Source: Bacillota bacterium
GTDB lineage: Bacteria > Bacillota > Clostridia > Lachnospirales > Lachnospiraceae
Assembly: GCA_023415475.1 (NCBI GenBank)
Contig: JAEZKL010000034.1
Span: forward strand, 1-48,587
DNA: 48,587 nucleotides
Direction: 5' to 3'
Under the pieces are notes generated by a model. That model had not been told where the DNA came from and made no database searches. It saw only the letters and a program-made list of their open reading frames with translations. Below are positions 33,638 to 41,743 of this stretch, piece after piece; the stretch's first letter is position 1; every line of letters begins with the position of its first letter. Position numbers and translations under genes: made by a program.

Positions 33638-35017
33638 ATGGACCTTTTGATAAAGGGTGGAACGGTCGTTACGGCTGAGAAAAGCTCTAAATTGGATATA
33701 AGAATTAAAGGTGAAAGCATTGTTGAACTGGGAGAGGATTTGCCGACCCTGGGAGAGCAGGTGATTGATGCAGCCGGAAAACTGATTTTCCCCGGTTTTA
33801 TCGATACCCATACCCACTTTGATCTTGACGCAGGTGATTTCCATACGGCGGATGATTTTGAATCCGGCTCCAAGGCTGCGATTGTGGGTGGAACTACTAT
33901 GGTTCTGGATTTTGCAACGCAGAACAGGGGAGAGACCCTAAAGGAGGCACTGCAGAACTGGCATAACCTTGCAGAGGGACGCTCCTCCTGTCATTATGGC
34001 TTCCATATGTCCATCAGCGACTGGAATGAGCATACGAAGCAAGAATTAAAGGATATGACGGCGGCAGGAGTAACCTCCTATAAGATCTATATGGCTTATG
34101 ATAATCTTAAGGTAAATGCTGGAGTTATGTATGAGATTTTGAAGGCGGTCAAGGAGGAGGGTGGAATCATCGGTGTTCACTGTGAGAACGGAGACCTGGT
34201 GAATACCCTAATCCGGGAGCAGAAAGACCTTGGTAATCTTTCGCCGAAGGCGCATCCTTTGTCCCGTCCGGATGAGGTGGAGGCGATGGCTGTACATGAG
34301 CTGCTTACCGTAGCCAGACTGGCCGAAGCACCGGTCAATATTGTGCACTTAAGCTCTCAGAAGGGCTATCAGGTTGTAGAGGCGGCCAGAGCGAAGGGCC
34401 AGAAGGTATTCGTAGAGACCTGTCCCCAGTATCTTTTGATGGAGGAATCCAAATACGAGCTACCCGGCTTTGAAAGCGCCAAATACGTACTTTCCCCACC
34501 TCTTCGCAAGCTTACGGATATAGAATGCCTCTGGAAGGCCTGGAGTGAGAATGAGATCGATACCATCGGAACCGATCATTGCAGCTTCCATTTCAAGAGT
34601 CAGAAGGAAAGAGGACTTCACGACTTCTCGAAAATACCCAACGGAATTCCCGGAGTGGAACATCGTCCGGCATTAATGTATACCTACGGAGTCAAAAAGA
34701 ACCGAATTACCAAGGAGCAGTTCTGTGCTGCACTATCCACGAAGCCTGCAAAGCAATACGGTATGTATCCGAAAAAGGGTTTGATCGCTGTCGGAAGTGA
34801 CGCAGATTTGGTAATCTGGGATCCAAAATACCTGGGAGTAATCACTGCAAAGGAACAGCTTCAGAAGGTGGATTATACACCCTATGAAGGAATGGCGGTG
34901 GAGGGTCGTGCGGAAGCAGTCCTGTTACAAGGAAAGCTTGTAGTTGATCAAGGAAAGGTTATCCTGGAGAAGGAAGGCCGCTATGTATTTAGAGGTACTT
35001 GCCAGGATCCAAGATAA
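33638..35017 (+). CDS. hyuA: D-hydantoinase / dihydropyrimidinase-like enzyme
   Basis: A 459-residue cyclic amidohydrolase that opens hydantoin or dihydropyrimidine rings to N-carbamoyl acids. The family markers are DTHTHFDLD near residue 56, the carboxylated lysine in SYKIYMAYD near 148, HCENGD near 181, VHLSSQKGY near 237 and TDHCSFH near 313. ATG 33638 is preferred, with AGGAGGG 9 bases before it; the ATG at 33629 is too close. In the cluster it would open a ring formed from urate or xanthine and yield the carbamoylated compound used by YgeW. It could instead be called allantoinase-like, but the hydantoinase pattern fits better. Confidence 0.93.
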   Translation: MDLLIKGGTVVTAEKSSKLDIRIKGESIVELGEDLPTLGEQVIDAAGKLIFPGFIDTHTHFDLDAGDFHTADDFESGSKAAIVGGTTMVLDFATQNRGETLKEALQNWHNLAEGRSSCHYGFHMSISDWNEHTKQELKDMTAAGVTSYKIYMAYDNLKVNAGVMYEILKAVKEEGGIIGVHCENGDLVNTLIREQKDLGNLSPKAHPLSRPDEVEAMAVHELLTVARLAEAPVNIVHLSSQKGYQVVEAARAKGQKVFVETCPQYLLMEESKYELPGFESAKYVLSPPLRKLTDIECLWKAWSENEIDTIGTDHCSFHFKSQKERGLHDFSKIPNGIPGVEHRPALMYTYGVKKNRITKEQFCAALSTKPAKQYGMYPKKGLIAVGSDADLVIWDPKYLGVITAKEQLQKVDYTPYEGMAVEGRAEAVLLQGKLVVDQGKVILEKEGRYVFRGTCQDPR

Positions 35018-35074
35018 CGATTAAAATAATATATATATTTAAAATTTTTAAGAGATAGAAACGGAGGATTTATC

Positions 35075-35458
35075 ATGAAGAAAGAAATCATAAATGCAAA
35101 AAACGCGCCGGCAGCAGTTGGGCCTTATGTACATGCAGTGAAGGTAGGCGATTTTCTCTATACCTCAGGTCAGCTGGGACTGGATCCTGAAACCGGTGCG
35201 ATGCCGGAAGGTGTAGAGGCACAGGCTCATCTCAGCCTTAAGAACCTTGGAGCGATTCTTAATGAAGCTGGCTTATCCTATCAGGATGTTATTAAAACCA
35301 CAGTGTTTTTACAGGATATGAATGACTTTGGTACGGTAAATGCGATTTATGCCGATTATTTTAAAGGGGAAGCACCGGCCCGTTCCTGCGTACAGGTTGC
35401 TAAGCTTCCGAAGGGCGGTCTTGTAGAGATTGAAGCAATTGCAGTAAAATCTAATTAA
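35075..35458 (+). CDS. ridA: RidA-family enamine/imine deaminase
   Basis: A 127-residue protein of the YjgF/YER057c/UK114 family. Conserved features are NAPAAVGPYVHAVKVGDFLY, SGQLGLDP, VIKTTVFLQDMNDF, and the arginine of PARSCVQVAKLPKGG, which binds the substrate carboxylate. RidA hydrolyses 2-aminoacrylate and related imines to keto acids. YgeX makes aminoacrylate as an intermediate, so RidA has an obvious job in this operon. GGAGG lies 7 bases before the ATG. A strong terminator follows at 35478. Confidence 0.95.
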   Translation: MKKEIINAKNAPAAVGPYVHAVKVGDFLYTSGQLGLDPETGAMPEGVEAQAHLSLKNLGAILNEAGLSYQDVIKTTVFLQDMNDFGTVNAIYADYFKGEAPARSCVQVAKLPKGGLVEIEAIAVKSN

Positions 35459-35477
35459 CAAAATATATTGACGATTG

Positions 35478-35529
35478 AGGATGCTGCAAAACGTGCAAGC
35501 AAATGTGGGCATTGCAGCATCCTGTTTTT
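35478..35529 (+). terminator. Terminator after ridA
   Basis: AGGATGCTGCAA (35478-35489) pairs perfectly with TTGCAGCATCCT (35512-35523), then GTTTTT. It splits the plus arm into ssnA-ridA and the TetR-xdh part, at least partly. Confidence 0.85.
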
Positions 35530-35566
35530 CGAAAGCGTACCACTGTAAGAAAGGGGGGTAATAAAA

Positions 35567-36238
35567 GTGGAGGAAGCAACGAAGAAAAGGACAAGAAGGG
35601 TAACGAAAAAAGCCTCTGAGCAGGAAGCAATTACGGAGCTTAATCTAGAGATCAGCAAGGAGCAGAATAAACGTATTATGAATGCTGCTCTGGATGTGGT
35701 AAATAAGCAGACTATCGCCGGAACCAGAATGCATTTGATTGCTGAACGGGCAAAGATGGTACAGTCCAACGTTCATTATTATTATAAGACAAAAAATGAG
35801 TTGATGGGAGCTCTTCAGGAGTATATTTTTGAAGAGTGCTATGCCGCCCGAAGGAAAGAGAAAAAGCATAGTAAGGATACACTCGAAAGCCAGCTTGATG
35901 TATTTATTAATCAGAAGAAGAGATTAATTATGACGAAGCACAAATATGATTTCGCGGAAATTGATTTCTGGGTGCAGAGTAAAAGCAATGAAGAGATTCA
36001 TGAGAAATTCGATGAATCCTATACTAAATGGCGGAGGGAAATCAGAGAAGTGCTTGAGAAATATTGTCCTTGGCTGGATAAAATGAGTAAAGAGCTTCTT
36101 CCCTATACCCTGGTCTCTCTCCTGCAGGGTGCCACGATCCAATACCTGATTAATAAAGAGGAATTTGATATAGAAGGCTATTTTGAGCAATGTAAGCAGT
36201 TGCTGCTCAGTCAGATCAATAGCCTAAAGAAGGATTAA
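35567..36238 (+). CDS. TetR-family regulator
   Basis: A 223-residue regulator. A lysine/arginine-rich tail of about 30 residues precedes the TetR DNA-binding domain (RIMNAALDVVNKQTIAGTRM, then VQSNVHYYYKTKNELMGAL, near 40-85). The C-terminal ligand domain is helical and not assignable. The start is GTG 35567, with AAGGGGGG 8 bases before it. Embedded between ridA and a D-aminoacylase-like gene, it is the best local candidate for a purine- or intermediate-responsive regulator of the cluster; this is inference from position. Confidence 0.88.
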   Translation: MEEATKKRTRRVTKKASEQEAITELNLEISKEQNKRIMNAALDVVNKQTIAGTRMHLIAERAKMVQSNVHYYYKTKNELMGALQEYIFEECYAARRKEKKHSKDTLESQLDVFINQKKRLIMTKHKYDFAEIDFWVQSKSNEEIHEKFDESYTKWRREIREVLEKYCPWLDKMSKELLPYTLVSLLQGATIQYLINKEEFDIEGYFEQCKQLLLSQINSLKKD

Positions 36239-36287
36239 TATCAGCTATAGCATTAGCTGTACCTTTTCCTTAGAAAGCTGTGATTCA

Positions 36288-37889
36288 ATGTTTGATTATA
36301 TTTTGAAGAAGGGAATGCTTGTGATCGGAGACGGTTCTAAGCCATTCATCTCGGATCTGGCTATGGAAGGCGGTAAGATCAGGGAAATCGGCGAGAATAT
36401 CGACAAACCGGCAAGGTATATCCTAGATGTCTCAGGAAAGTATGTAACCCCCGGCTTTATTGATATTCATCGTCATGCCGATGTAAAGCTGTTTTCGGAG
36501 GATTTCGGTGAGCTTGAGGTAAGGCAGGGATTAACGACGATTATAAACGGTAATTGTGGTCTGAGTGTAATCCCCTGCCCTGTAAGATACAGGGAGGAGA
36601 TCCATCGCTTTCTGAAGCCCGTCATCGGAAGCGTTCCGAAGAAGATTGAATTCGATGATTTCTCTTCCTACCGTAGGGAGGTTGAGCAACAGGAATTACC
36701 CATCAATGTGGGTATGTTGATCGGTAATGGTACCATACGGGCAGCAGTGAAAGGTTATGAGACCGGAAAGCTATCGAGTGAAGAAAAGTCTCAGGCGAGA
36801 GCTTATCTGGAAGGCTCCCTGGAAGCAGGGGCCTTAGGTGTCAGCCTCGGAATTGTCTATGCACCGGAATATAATTATGACCTGGAAGACTTTGTTGAAG
36901 TTCTTTGGCCGATGAGGAAGTATTCGGTACCTCTGATTACTCACATCCGAGGGGAAGGAGATACGATCTGCGAATCCTTAGCGGAGGTCATAGAGATAGC
37001 CAGAAGGCTTGAAGTACCCTTACACATCAGCCATCTTAAGATCATCGGAGCGAGAAACTGGGGAAGTAAGCGAAAGAAAGCCCTGGAGTTGCTTGAGGAA
37101 GCAAGAGCTTCCGGAATGGAGGTCACGTGTGATCTTTATCCATATACGGCAGGCTCCACCCAGTTGATTCAGATTCTTCCACCGGAATATCTGGAGGGTG
37201 GTCTTAATGGAATCACTTCCAGACTTCAGAGAAGAGAGGAAAGAGAGATTCTTACCGAGATATTGAAAAAGCCCTCGAAGCATTTTGAGAATCTGGTATC
37301 CTCCATCGGCTGGAGTAATATCTATCCTACAACGATGCAGAAGGAACAGAATCAGAGCTATATAGGCAAATCCATTGAGGAGATTGCGATACTACAGAAT
37401 AAGGATCCTTATGAGTGTGCTTATGATTTGCTGATCCAAGAGAATTGTGTAATATCAATGATAGATTATATCGCTTCGGAGGAGGATATCAGAAGCATTA
37501 TGGTGGATCCATATTCTTCTGTTATCTCTGATACGGTATATCCGGAGGGAGGTCTGCCTCACCCCCGTATGTACGGAACTTTTCCCAGAATACTGCAAAG
37601 CTATGTGAAGGAACAGAAGGTACTTACCATAGAAGAAGCAATCCGCAAGATGACAAGTCTTCCTGCGGGGTGCTTTAAACTGACGGAAAAAGGATTTCTT
37701 AAACCGAACATGGATGCAGATATTAACGTATTTGATCTTGAGGCGATTGATACAAAAGCAAGCTACACGGAACCGACTCATATGGCGACCGGCTTCTCTT
37801 ATGTATTTGTGAATGGAGTAATGACTGTGCATAATGATCAATATCTGGGATCGAAAGCCGGATATTTTATTACACGTACAATGAAGTAA
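36288..37889 (+). CDS. D-aminoacylase-like amidohydrolase
   Basis: A 533-residue member of the N-acyl-D-amino-acid deacylase family. Visible are GFIDIHRHADVK with the H-x-H pair near residue 58, GNCGLS near 90, THIRGEGD near 225 and LHISHLKIIG near 248, and the C-terminal SDTVYPEGGLPHPRMYGTFP typical of the family. Homologues hydrolyse N-acyl, N-carbamoyl or dipeptide-like amides of D-amino acids. Within this cluster it may act on an N-carbamoyl or N-formyl intermediate from ring opening. The Shine-Dalgarno site is weak (AGAAAG). It is not part of the minimal E. coli purine cluster, so it is a lineage-specific addition. Confidence 0.88.
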   Translation: MFDYILKKGMLVIGDGSKPFISDLAMEGGKIREIGENIDKPARYILDVSGKYVTPGFIDIHRHADVKLFSEDFGELEVRQGLTTIINGNCGLSVIPCPVRYREEIHRFLKPVIGSVPKKIEFDDFSSYRREVEQQELPINVGMLIGNGTIRAAVKGYETGKLSSEEKSQARAYLEGSLEAGALGVSLGIVYAPEYNYDLEDFVEVLWPMRKYSVPLITHIRGEGDTICESLAEVIEIARRLEVPLHISHLKIIGARNWGSKRKKALELLEEARASGMEVTCDLYPYTAGSTQLIQILPPEYLEGGLNGITSRLQRREEREILTEILKKPSKHFENLVSSIGWSNIYPTTMQKEQNQSYIGKSIEEIAILQNKDPYECAYDLLIQENCVISMIDYIASEEDIRSIMVDPYSSVISDTVYPEGGLPHPRMYGTFPRILQSYVKEQKVLTIEEAIRKMTSLPAGCFKLTEKGFLKPNMDADINVFDLEAIDTKASYTEPTHMATGFSYVFVNGVMTVHNDQYLGSKAGYFITRTMK

Positions 37890-37927
37890 GAGGATAATAA
37901 ATCCGGTAAGGACAGGAGGGGAATACA

Positions 37928-38512
37928 ATCGGAAGAGATAACCTGGGAATCGTTCTTCTGGCGGCGGGCAACAGCACCAGATACCATGGCATCAAGCTTC
38001 TGGACCTAATTGAAGGTAAGAAGATGTACCAGCACATCCTTGAGTTACTGAAGACATTTCCCCAAAGCCCGAAGATAATTGTCACACAATATGATGAGAT
38101 CGTAAGCTGTGCTTCGGAATATGGTTTTGAAGCAATTCTCAATAATGAGCCTGAGCTTGGAATCTCACATTCCATCCGGCTTGGACTGAAAGCGGCACTT
38201 CAGAGAGCTCCTTCACTGGAGGGGGTGATGTTCGGAGTATGCGATCAGCCGTATCTTAAGAGATCAACTATTGAGAGACTGTTTCAGGCATTTTCTTCTA
38301 CTGACAAAAACATCGCTGCTCTGACCTGGCAAGAGAGTGTCGGTAATCCTTGTATCTTCGGAAGAGAATATTATGGAGAGCTTTTTGCATTAACGCTCGA
38401 TATCGGCGGGAAGAAGGTACTTAATCGTCATCCGGAGGATGTTGAACGGGTGATGGTTCAGGAGGAGCAGGAATTGATTGATATTGATACCAAGGACAAG
38501 GATTGTCATTAA
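37928..38512 (+). CDS. MocA-like nucleotidyltransferase with ATC start
   Basis: A 194-residue protein of the MobA/MocA group, which attaches CMP or another nucleotide to molybdopterin. The nucleotide-binding motif GIVLLAAGNSTRYHGIKLL begins seven residues after the start, GVCDQPYL is the metal-binding strand, and SVGNPCIFGREYY closes the core. The frame is open from 37910, but no ATG, GTG or TTG precedes the motif. AGGAGGGG (37914-37921) is spaced 6 bases before ATC 37928, exactly where an ATG belongs. The next ATG (38024) would cut off the essential motif. So either ATC is used as a rare start or the start codon is mutated. It lies before xdh, whose molybdenum cofactor it would finish. Confidence 0.82.
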   Translation: MGRDNLGIVLLAAGNSTRYHGIKLLDLIEGKKMYQHILELLKTFPQSPKIIVTQYDEIVSCASEYGFEAILNNEPELGISHSIRLGLKAALQRAPSLEGVMFGVCDQPYLKRSTIERLFQAFSSTDKNIAALTWQESVGNPCIFGREYYGELFALTLDIGGKKVLNRHPEDVERVMVQEEQELIDIDTKDKDCH

Positions 38513-38564
38513 ATATAGAATTTAAAATGATAATGAAGCGGTGATAGAAAGGAAGGTATCAGAC

Positions 38565-41168
38565 ATGTATTCGGTAATTATTAATGATAAGGTATATCAA
38601 TCGGATAAGGATATGCCTTTGATGGACTTTCTTAGAGATGAGTTGAAAATCACATCAGTAAAAAATGGGTGTAAGGAAGGCGCTTGCGGAACCTGTACTA
38701 TCATTATTGATGGTAAGACAGTTCGTTCCTGTATCCAGAAGCTGTCAAAATTAGAAGGTAAAAGGGTACAGACCATAGAAGGCTTTACTGAACGGGAAAG
38801 AGCCGTATTCGGATATGCTTTTGCTCAGGCCGGAGCGGTGCAATGCGGCTTCTGTATCCCTGGAATGGTGGTATGCGGTAAGTGCTTAATTGACCAGAAT
38901 CCTGACCCCACAGCAGCTGAGGTTAAGCATGCGATACGTAACAATATCTGCCGCTGTACCGGTTATACCAAGATCGAGGAAGCGATTCTTCTGGCTGCTA
39001 AAATGCTTCGGGAGAATATCCCTGTACCTGAGACAGAGCAGACCGTACGAATTGGTGAGAAGGTACATCGTGTCGATGCAATACCGAAGACCTTGGGAAC
39101 GGCTATGTACGCGGATGATTATTATTTTGAGGGTATGCTGTACGGCAAAAATGTATTCAGTAAATATGCACGGGCAAAGATTCTTGCCATTCATACCGAT
39201 AAAGCGCTTACTTTACCCGGAGTAGTAGCGGTGTATACAGCAAAGGATATTCCGGGGAACAGATACATCGGACATCTGGCGAAGGACTGGCCCGGAATGA
39301 TCGCCGTAGGTGAAGAAACCAAGTGCTGCGGAGACACACTTGCTATGGTAGTAGCTGAGACGAGGGAGCAGGCAATCGAAGCCGTAAAGGCGGTGGAAGT
39401 GGAATATGAAGAGCTTCCTCCGATCAATAATCCGAAGGAAGCCACAGCCCCCAATGCCCCTCTGGTACATGGAGAAGGCTATATGCTGTTTGGCAAGATG
39501 GTAATACCGGAGACTAATTTGTTCAGTCATCAGGAGGTAAAACGAGGCGATGCGCTAGGCGCATTGGAGCGTTCAAAATATATTGCAGAAGCAACCTTTT
39601 CTCTTCCGCCGACAGAGCACGCCTTTATGGAGCCGGAGACTGCGGTTGCGATGCCGGAGGATGACGGTATCTTCGTGATCACCGGTGGCCAGGGTGTCTA
39701 TGATGAATATCATGAGATCAGTTCATATCTCGGAATTCCACAGGAAAAGGTTCGAATCCAGAGTGCTACCGTAGGTGGCGGCTTTGGAGGAAAAGAGGAT
39801 ATGAGCGTTCAGCATCAGGCTGCTTTATGTGCATACCTGACAAAACGCCCTGTCAAGGTGTCCTTCAGTCGTCAGGAAAGTATCAATTACCATCCGAAGC
39901 GTCATGCGATGGAGATCTATTGTAAGATCGGCTGTGATGAGAACGGCATCCTGCAAGGCTTACAGGCAAGGCTTACCTCGGATACCGGAGCTTATGGCTC
40001 ATTGGGAGGTCCGGTTCTTCAAAGAGCCTGCACCCACATCGGAGGACCTTATAATTATCAGAATGTTGATGTTGAAGGAAATGCTTATTATACGAATAAT
40101 CCTCCCGCTGGTGCTTTCCGAGGCTTTGGTGTTACCCAATCCTGTGCGGTGGTGGAGCCTTTGATCAATCTTTTAGCGGAGAAAGCAGGTATCTCCGGAT
40201 GGGAGATACGTTATCGTAATGCTATCCGACCCGGACAATCCTTGCCAAATGGGCAGATTGCGGACGAAGGAACTGCTATGGCTGAGACGCTGGAGGCGGT
40301 TAAGGCTGATTTTGAGAAATATGAGGCTGACCCGAATTATTATGTAGGTATTGCCAGCGGAATGAAGAACTCCGGATTAGGTGTCGGTGTTCCCGATGTA
40401 GGACGCTGTAATCTAAAGGTGATTGACGGCAAGGTTCATATCCGATCTTCAGCAGGAGCAATCGGTCAGGGTGTGCAGACGGTACTACTGCAGATTGTCG
40501 GTGAGACAACGGGACTTCCCAGAGACAGTATGGTTGTAGAGCATCCGGATACCAAGTTTACACCAAACTCCGGAACAACAACCGCCTCCAGGCAGACCGT
40601 ATTTGCCGGTGAAGCGGCACATGTTAGTGCCAGGGAGCTGAAAGCAGACCTGGAGAAGGGCTTGACCCTGAAGGAGCTGGAGGGCAAGGAATACATCGGT
40701 GAATATGATTTCAAATCCGACCCGATGGGATCACCGAAGGCTAATCCGGTGAGCCACGTTGCTTATGGCTACGGTACTCAGCTTTATATTCTGGACCAGG
40801 AGGGGAAGGTTGTAAAGATTATAGCAGCTCATGATGTGGGCCGTGTAATCAATCCTTTATCCTTAACCGGACAGATTGAGGGTGGGGCAGCCATGGCTCT
40901 GGGATATGGCTTGACCGAGGATTTCCTGCTTAAGGAGGGAATACCTCAAGCGAAGCTGGGAACTCTTGGACTCTTTAAATCGACCCAGATGCCGCCGATA
41001 GAGATGCATCTGGTTGAGAAAAACGAGACAGATCTGGCTTATGGAGCAAAGGGTATCGGAGAAATAGTTGCAGTTATGGGTGCTCCTGCCTGCCAGAATG
41101 CATATTATAAAAAAGACGGTGTATTCCGGACAAAGCTTCCACTCGAAAATACTTTTTATCATAAATAG
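38565..41168 (+). CDS. xdh: Selenium-dependent-type xanthine dehydrogenase
   Basis: An 867-residue molybdenum hydroxylase with the iron-sulfur and molybdopterin subunits fused. The plant-type [2Fe-2S] site uses C36, C41, C44 and C56; the second uses CGFCIPG (from C94) and NNICRCTGY. The molybdenum domains carry GGGFGGKED, GAFRGFGVTQ and, near the end, GAKGIGE with the catalytic Glu. The FAD domain of classic xanthine dehydrogenase is absent. The selenium-dependent clostridial type has this layout and sits with ssnA, ygfK and ygeW. The active-site selenium is a labile ligand, not selenocysteine. ATG 38565 is chosen with GGAAGG 8 bases before. It likely hydroxylates or reduces purines such as xanthine/urate. 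Confidence 0.93.
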   Translation: MYSVIINDKVYQSDKDMPLMDFLRDELKITSVKNGCKEGACGTCTIIIDGKTVRSCIQKLSKLEGKRVQTIEGFTERERAVFGYAFAQAGAVQCGFCIPGMVVCGKCLIDQNPDPTAAEVKHAIRNNICRCTGYTKIEEAILLAAKMLRENIPVPETEQTVRIGEKVHRVDAIPKTLGTAMYADDYYFEGMLYGKNVFSKYARAKILAIHTDKALTLPGVVAVYTAKDIPGNRYIGHLAKDWPGMIAVGEETKCCGDTLAMVVAETREQAIEAVKAVEVEYEELPPINNPKEATAPNAPLVHGEGYMLFGKMVIPETNLFSHQEVKRGDALGALERSKYIAEATFSLPPTEHAFMEPETAVAMPEDDGIFVITGGQGVYDEYHEISSYLGIPQEKVRIQSATVGGGFGGKEDMSVQHQAALCAYLTKRPVKVSFSRQESINYHPKRHAMEIYCKIGCDENGILQGLQARLTSDTGAYGSLGGPVLQRACTHIGGPYNYQNVDVEGNAYYTNNPPAGAFRGFGVTQSCAVVEPLINLLAEKAGISGWEIRYRNAIRPGQSLPNGQIADEGTAMAETLEAVKADFEKYEADPNYYVGIASGMKNSGLGVGVPDVGRCNLKVIDGKVHIRSSAGAIGQGVQTVLLQIVGETTGLPRDSMVVEHPDTKFTPNSGTTTASRQTVFAGEAAHVSARELKADLEKGLTLKELEGKEYIGEYDFKSDPMGSPKANPVSHVAYGYGTQLYILDQEGKVVKIIAAHDVGRVINPLSLTGQIEGGAAMALGYGLTEDFLLKEGIPQAKLGTLGLFKSTQMPPIEMHLVEKNETDLAYGAKGIGEIVAVMGAPACQNAYYKKDGVFRTKLPLENTFYHK

Positions 41169-41231
41169 TATCATAATATAACAGCTTAGTCGGACTTGAA
41201 GGATATAGATACTTCCACTGATTATAATACG

Positions 41232-41285
41232 AAAACACCCTCCTAGGATAAGCAGAGCTTGAAGCTTATGTTAGGAGGGTGTTTT
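41232..41285. terminator. Strong terminator after xdh
   Basis: AAAACACCCTCCTA pairs with TAGGAGGGTGTTTT, extended inside by ATAAGC/GCTTAT. A T5 tail follows. Symmetric A and T tracts let it act on both strands. Confidence 0.92.
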
Positions 41286-41318
41286 TATCGTATAGGAACT
41301 AATATTAATTTAACATAC

Positions 41319-41363
41319 GAGGAAATTGCGTCCTATTCAATAAAAAGCCCTCCGGGCAGGATG
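41319..41363. repeat. Dispersed intergenic repeat, family 2, copy 2
   Basis: Shares AAAAAGCCCTCCGGG (41342-41356) with 4428-4442, plus flanking GAGGAAA, TCCTAT and GATG blocks. Confidence 0.55.
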
Positions 41364-41546
41364 CGCACCTCGGCAGATAACGCATTTAAAAATGCGTTTG
41401 AAGATATTGCTTCGAAATCCGCTCGGGCGCGAAGAATGTGCCAAAGCACATTCTTTGTTCTATAAAAAATGCCAAGGCAAACTCTGTTTGTTCCTCCCTT
41501 CAACTTTTTTTAATATTTTCCTCTCTATTTACTTATCTATATTGAA

Positions 41547-41569
41547 TTATAATGGAATATCCATTATAA
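41547..41569. promoter_or_regulatory. Perfect palindrome upstream of the surface protein gene
   Basis: TTATAATGGA (41547-41556) and TCCATTATAA (41560-41569) are exact complements with a 3-base centre, and each arm contains TATAAT or its complement. It lies about 175 bases before the start and may be an operator. Confidence 0.4.
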
Positions 41570-41743
41570 TAACCATATTTAGTAAACTGAGTTTAGTTTA
41601 TTAACACAAGTCATTCTACTTACAATCTGTAATTCAAGCAGACAGTCCATAACAGCACAATTCTTTGAATTATGCCTACAAAATGTGCGGTGTAATTTGT
41701 AAATCTAGTAAGAGTATTCAGGATAAAAAATGGAGGAAACGGT

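Larger units (their letters stand above)
41169..41743. other. Intergenic region between xdh and the surface protein gene
   Basis: No gene is visible in these 575 bases. They contain the xdh terminator (41232-41285), a copy of the family 2 repeat (41319-41363), two hairpins (CGCATTT/AAATGCG at 41381-41396 and AAGAATGTGC/GCACATTCTT at 41432-41455), and a palindrome at 41547-41569. The hairpins have no T tracts. Confidence 0.5.

Noticed and set aside
38565..41168. Selenocysteine in the xanthine dehydrogenase
   Set aside because: There is no in-frame TGA; selenium in this enzyme family is a labile cofactor ligand, not an encoded residue.
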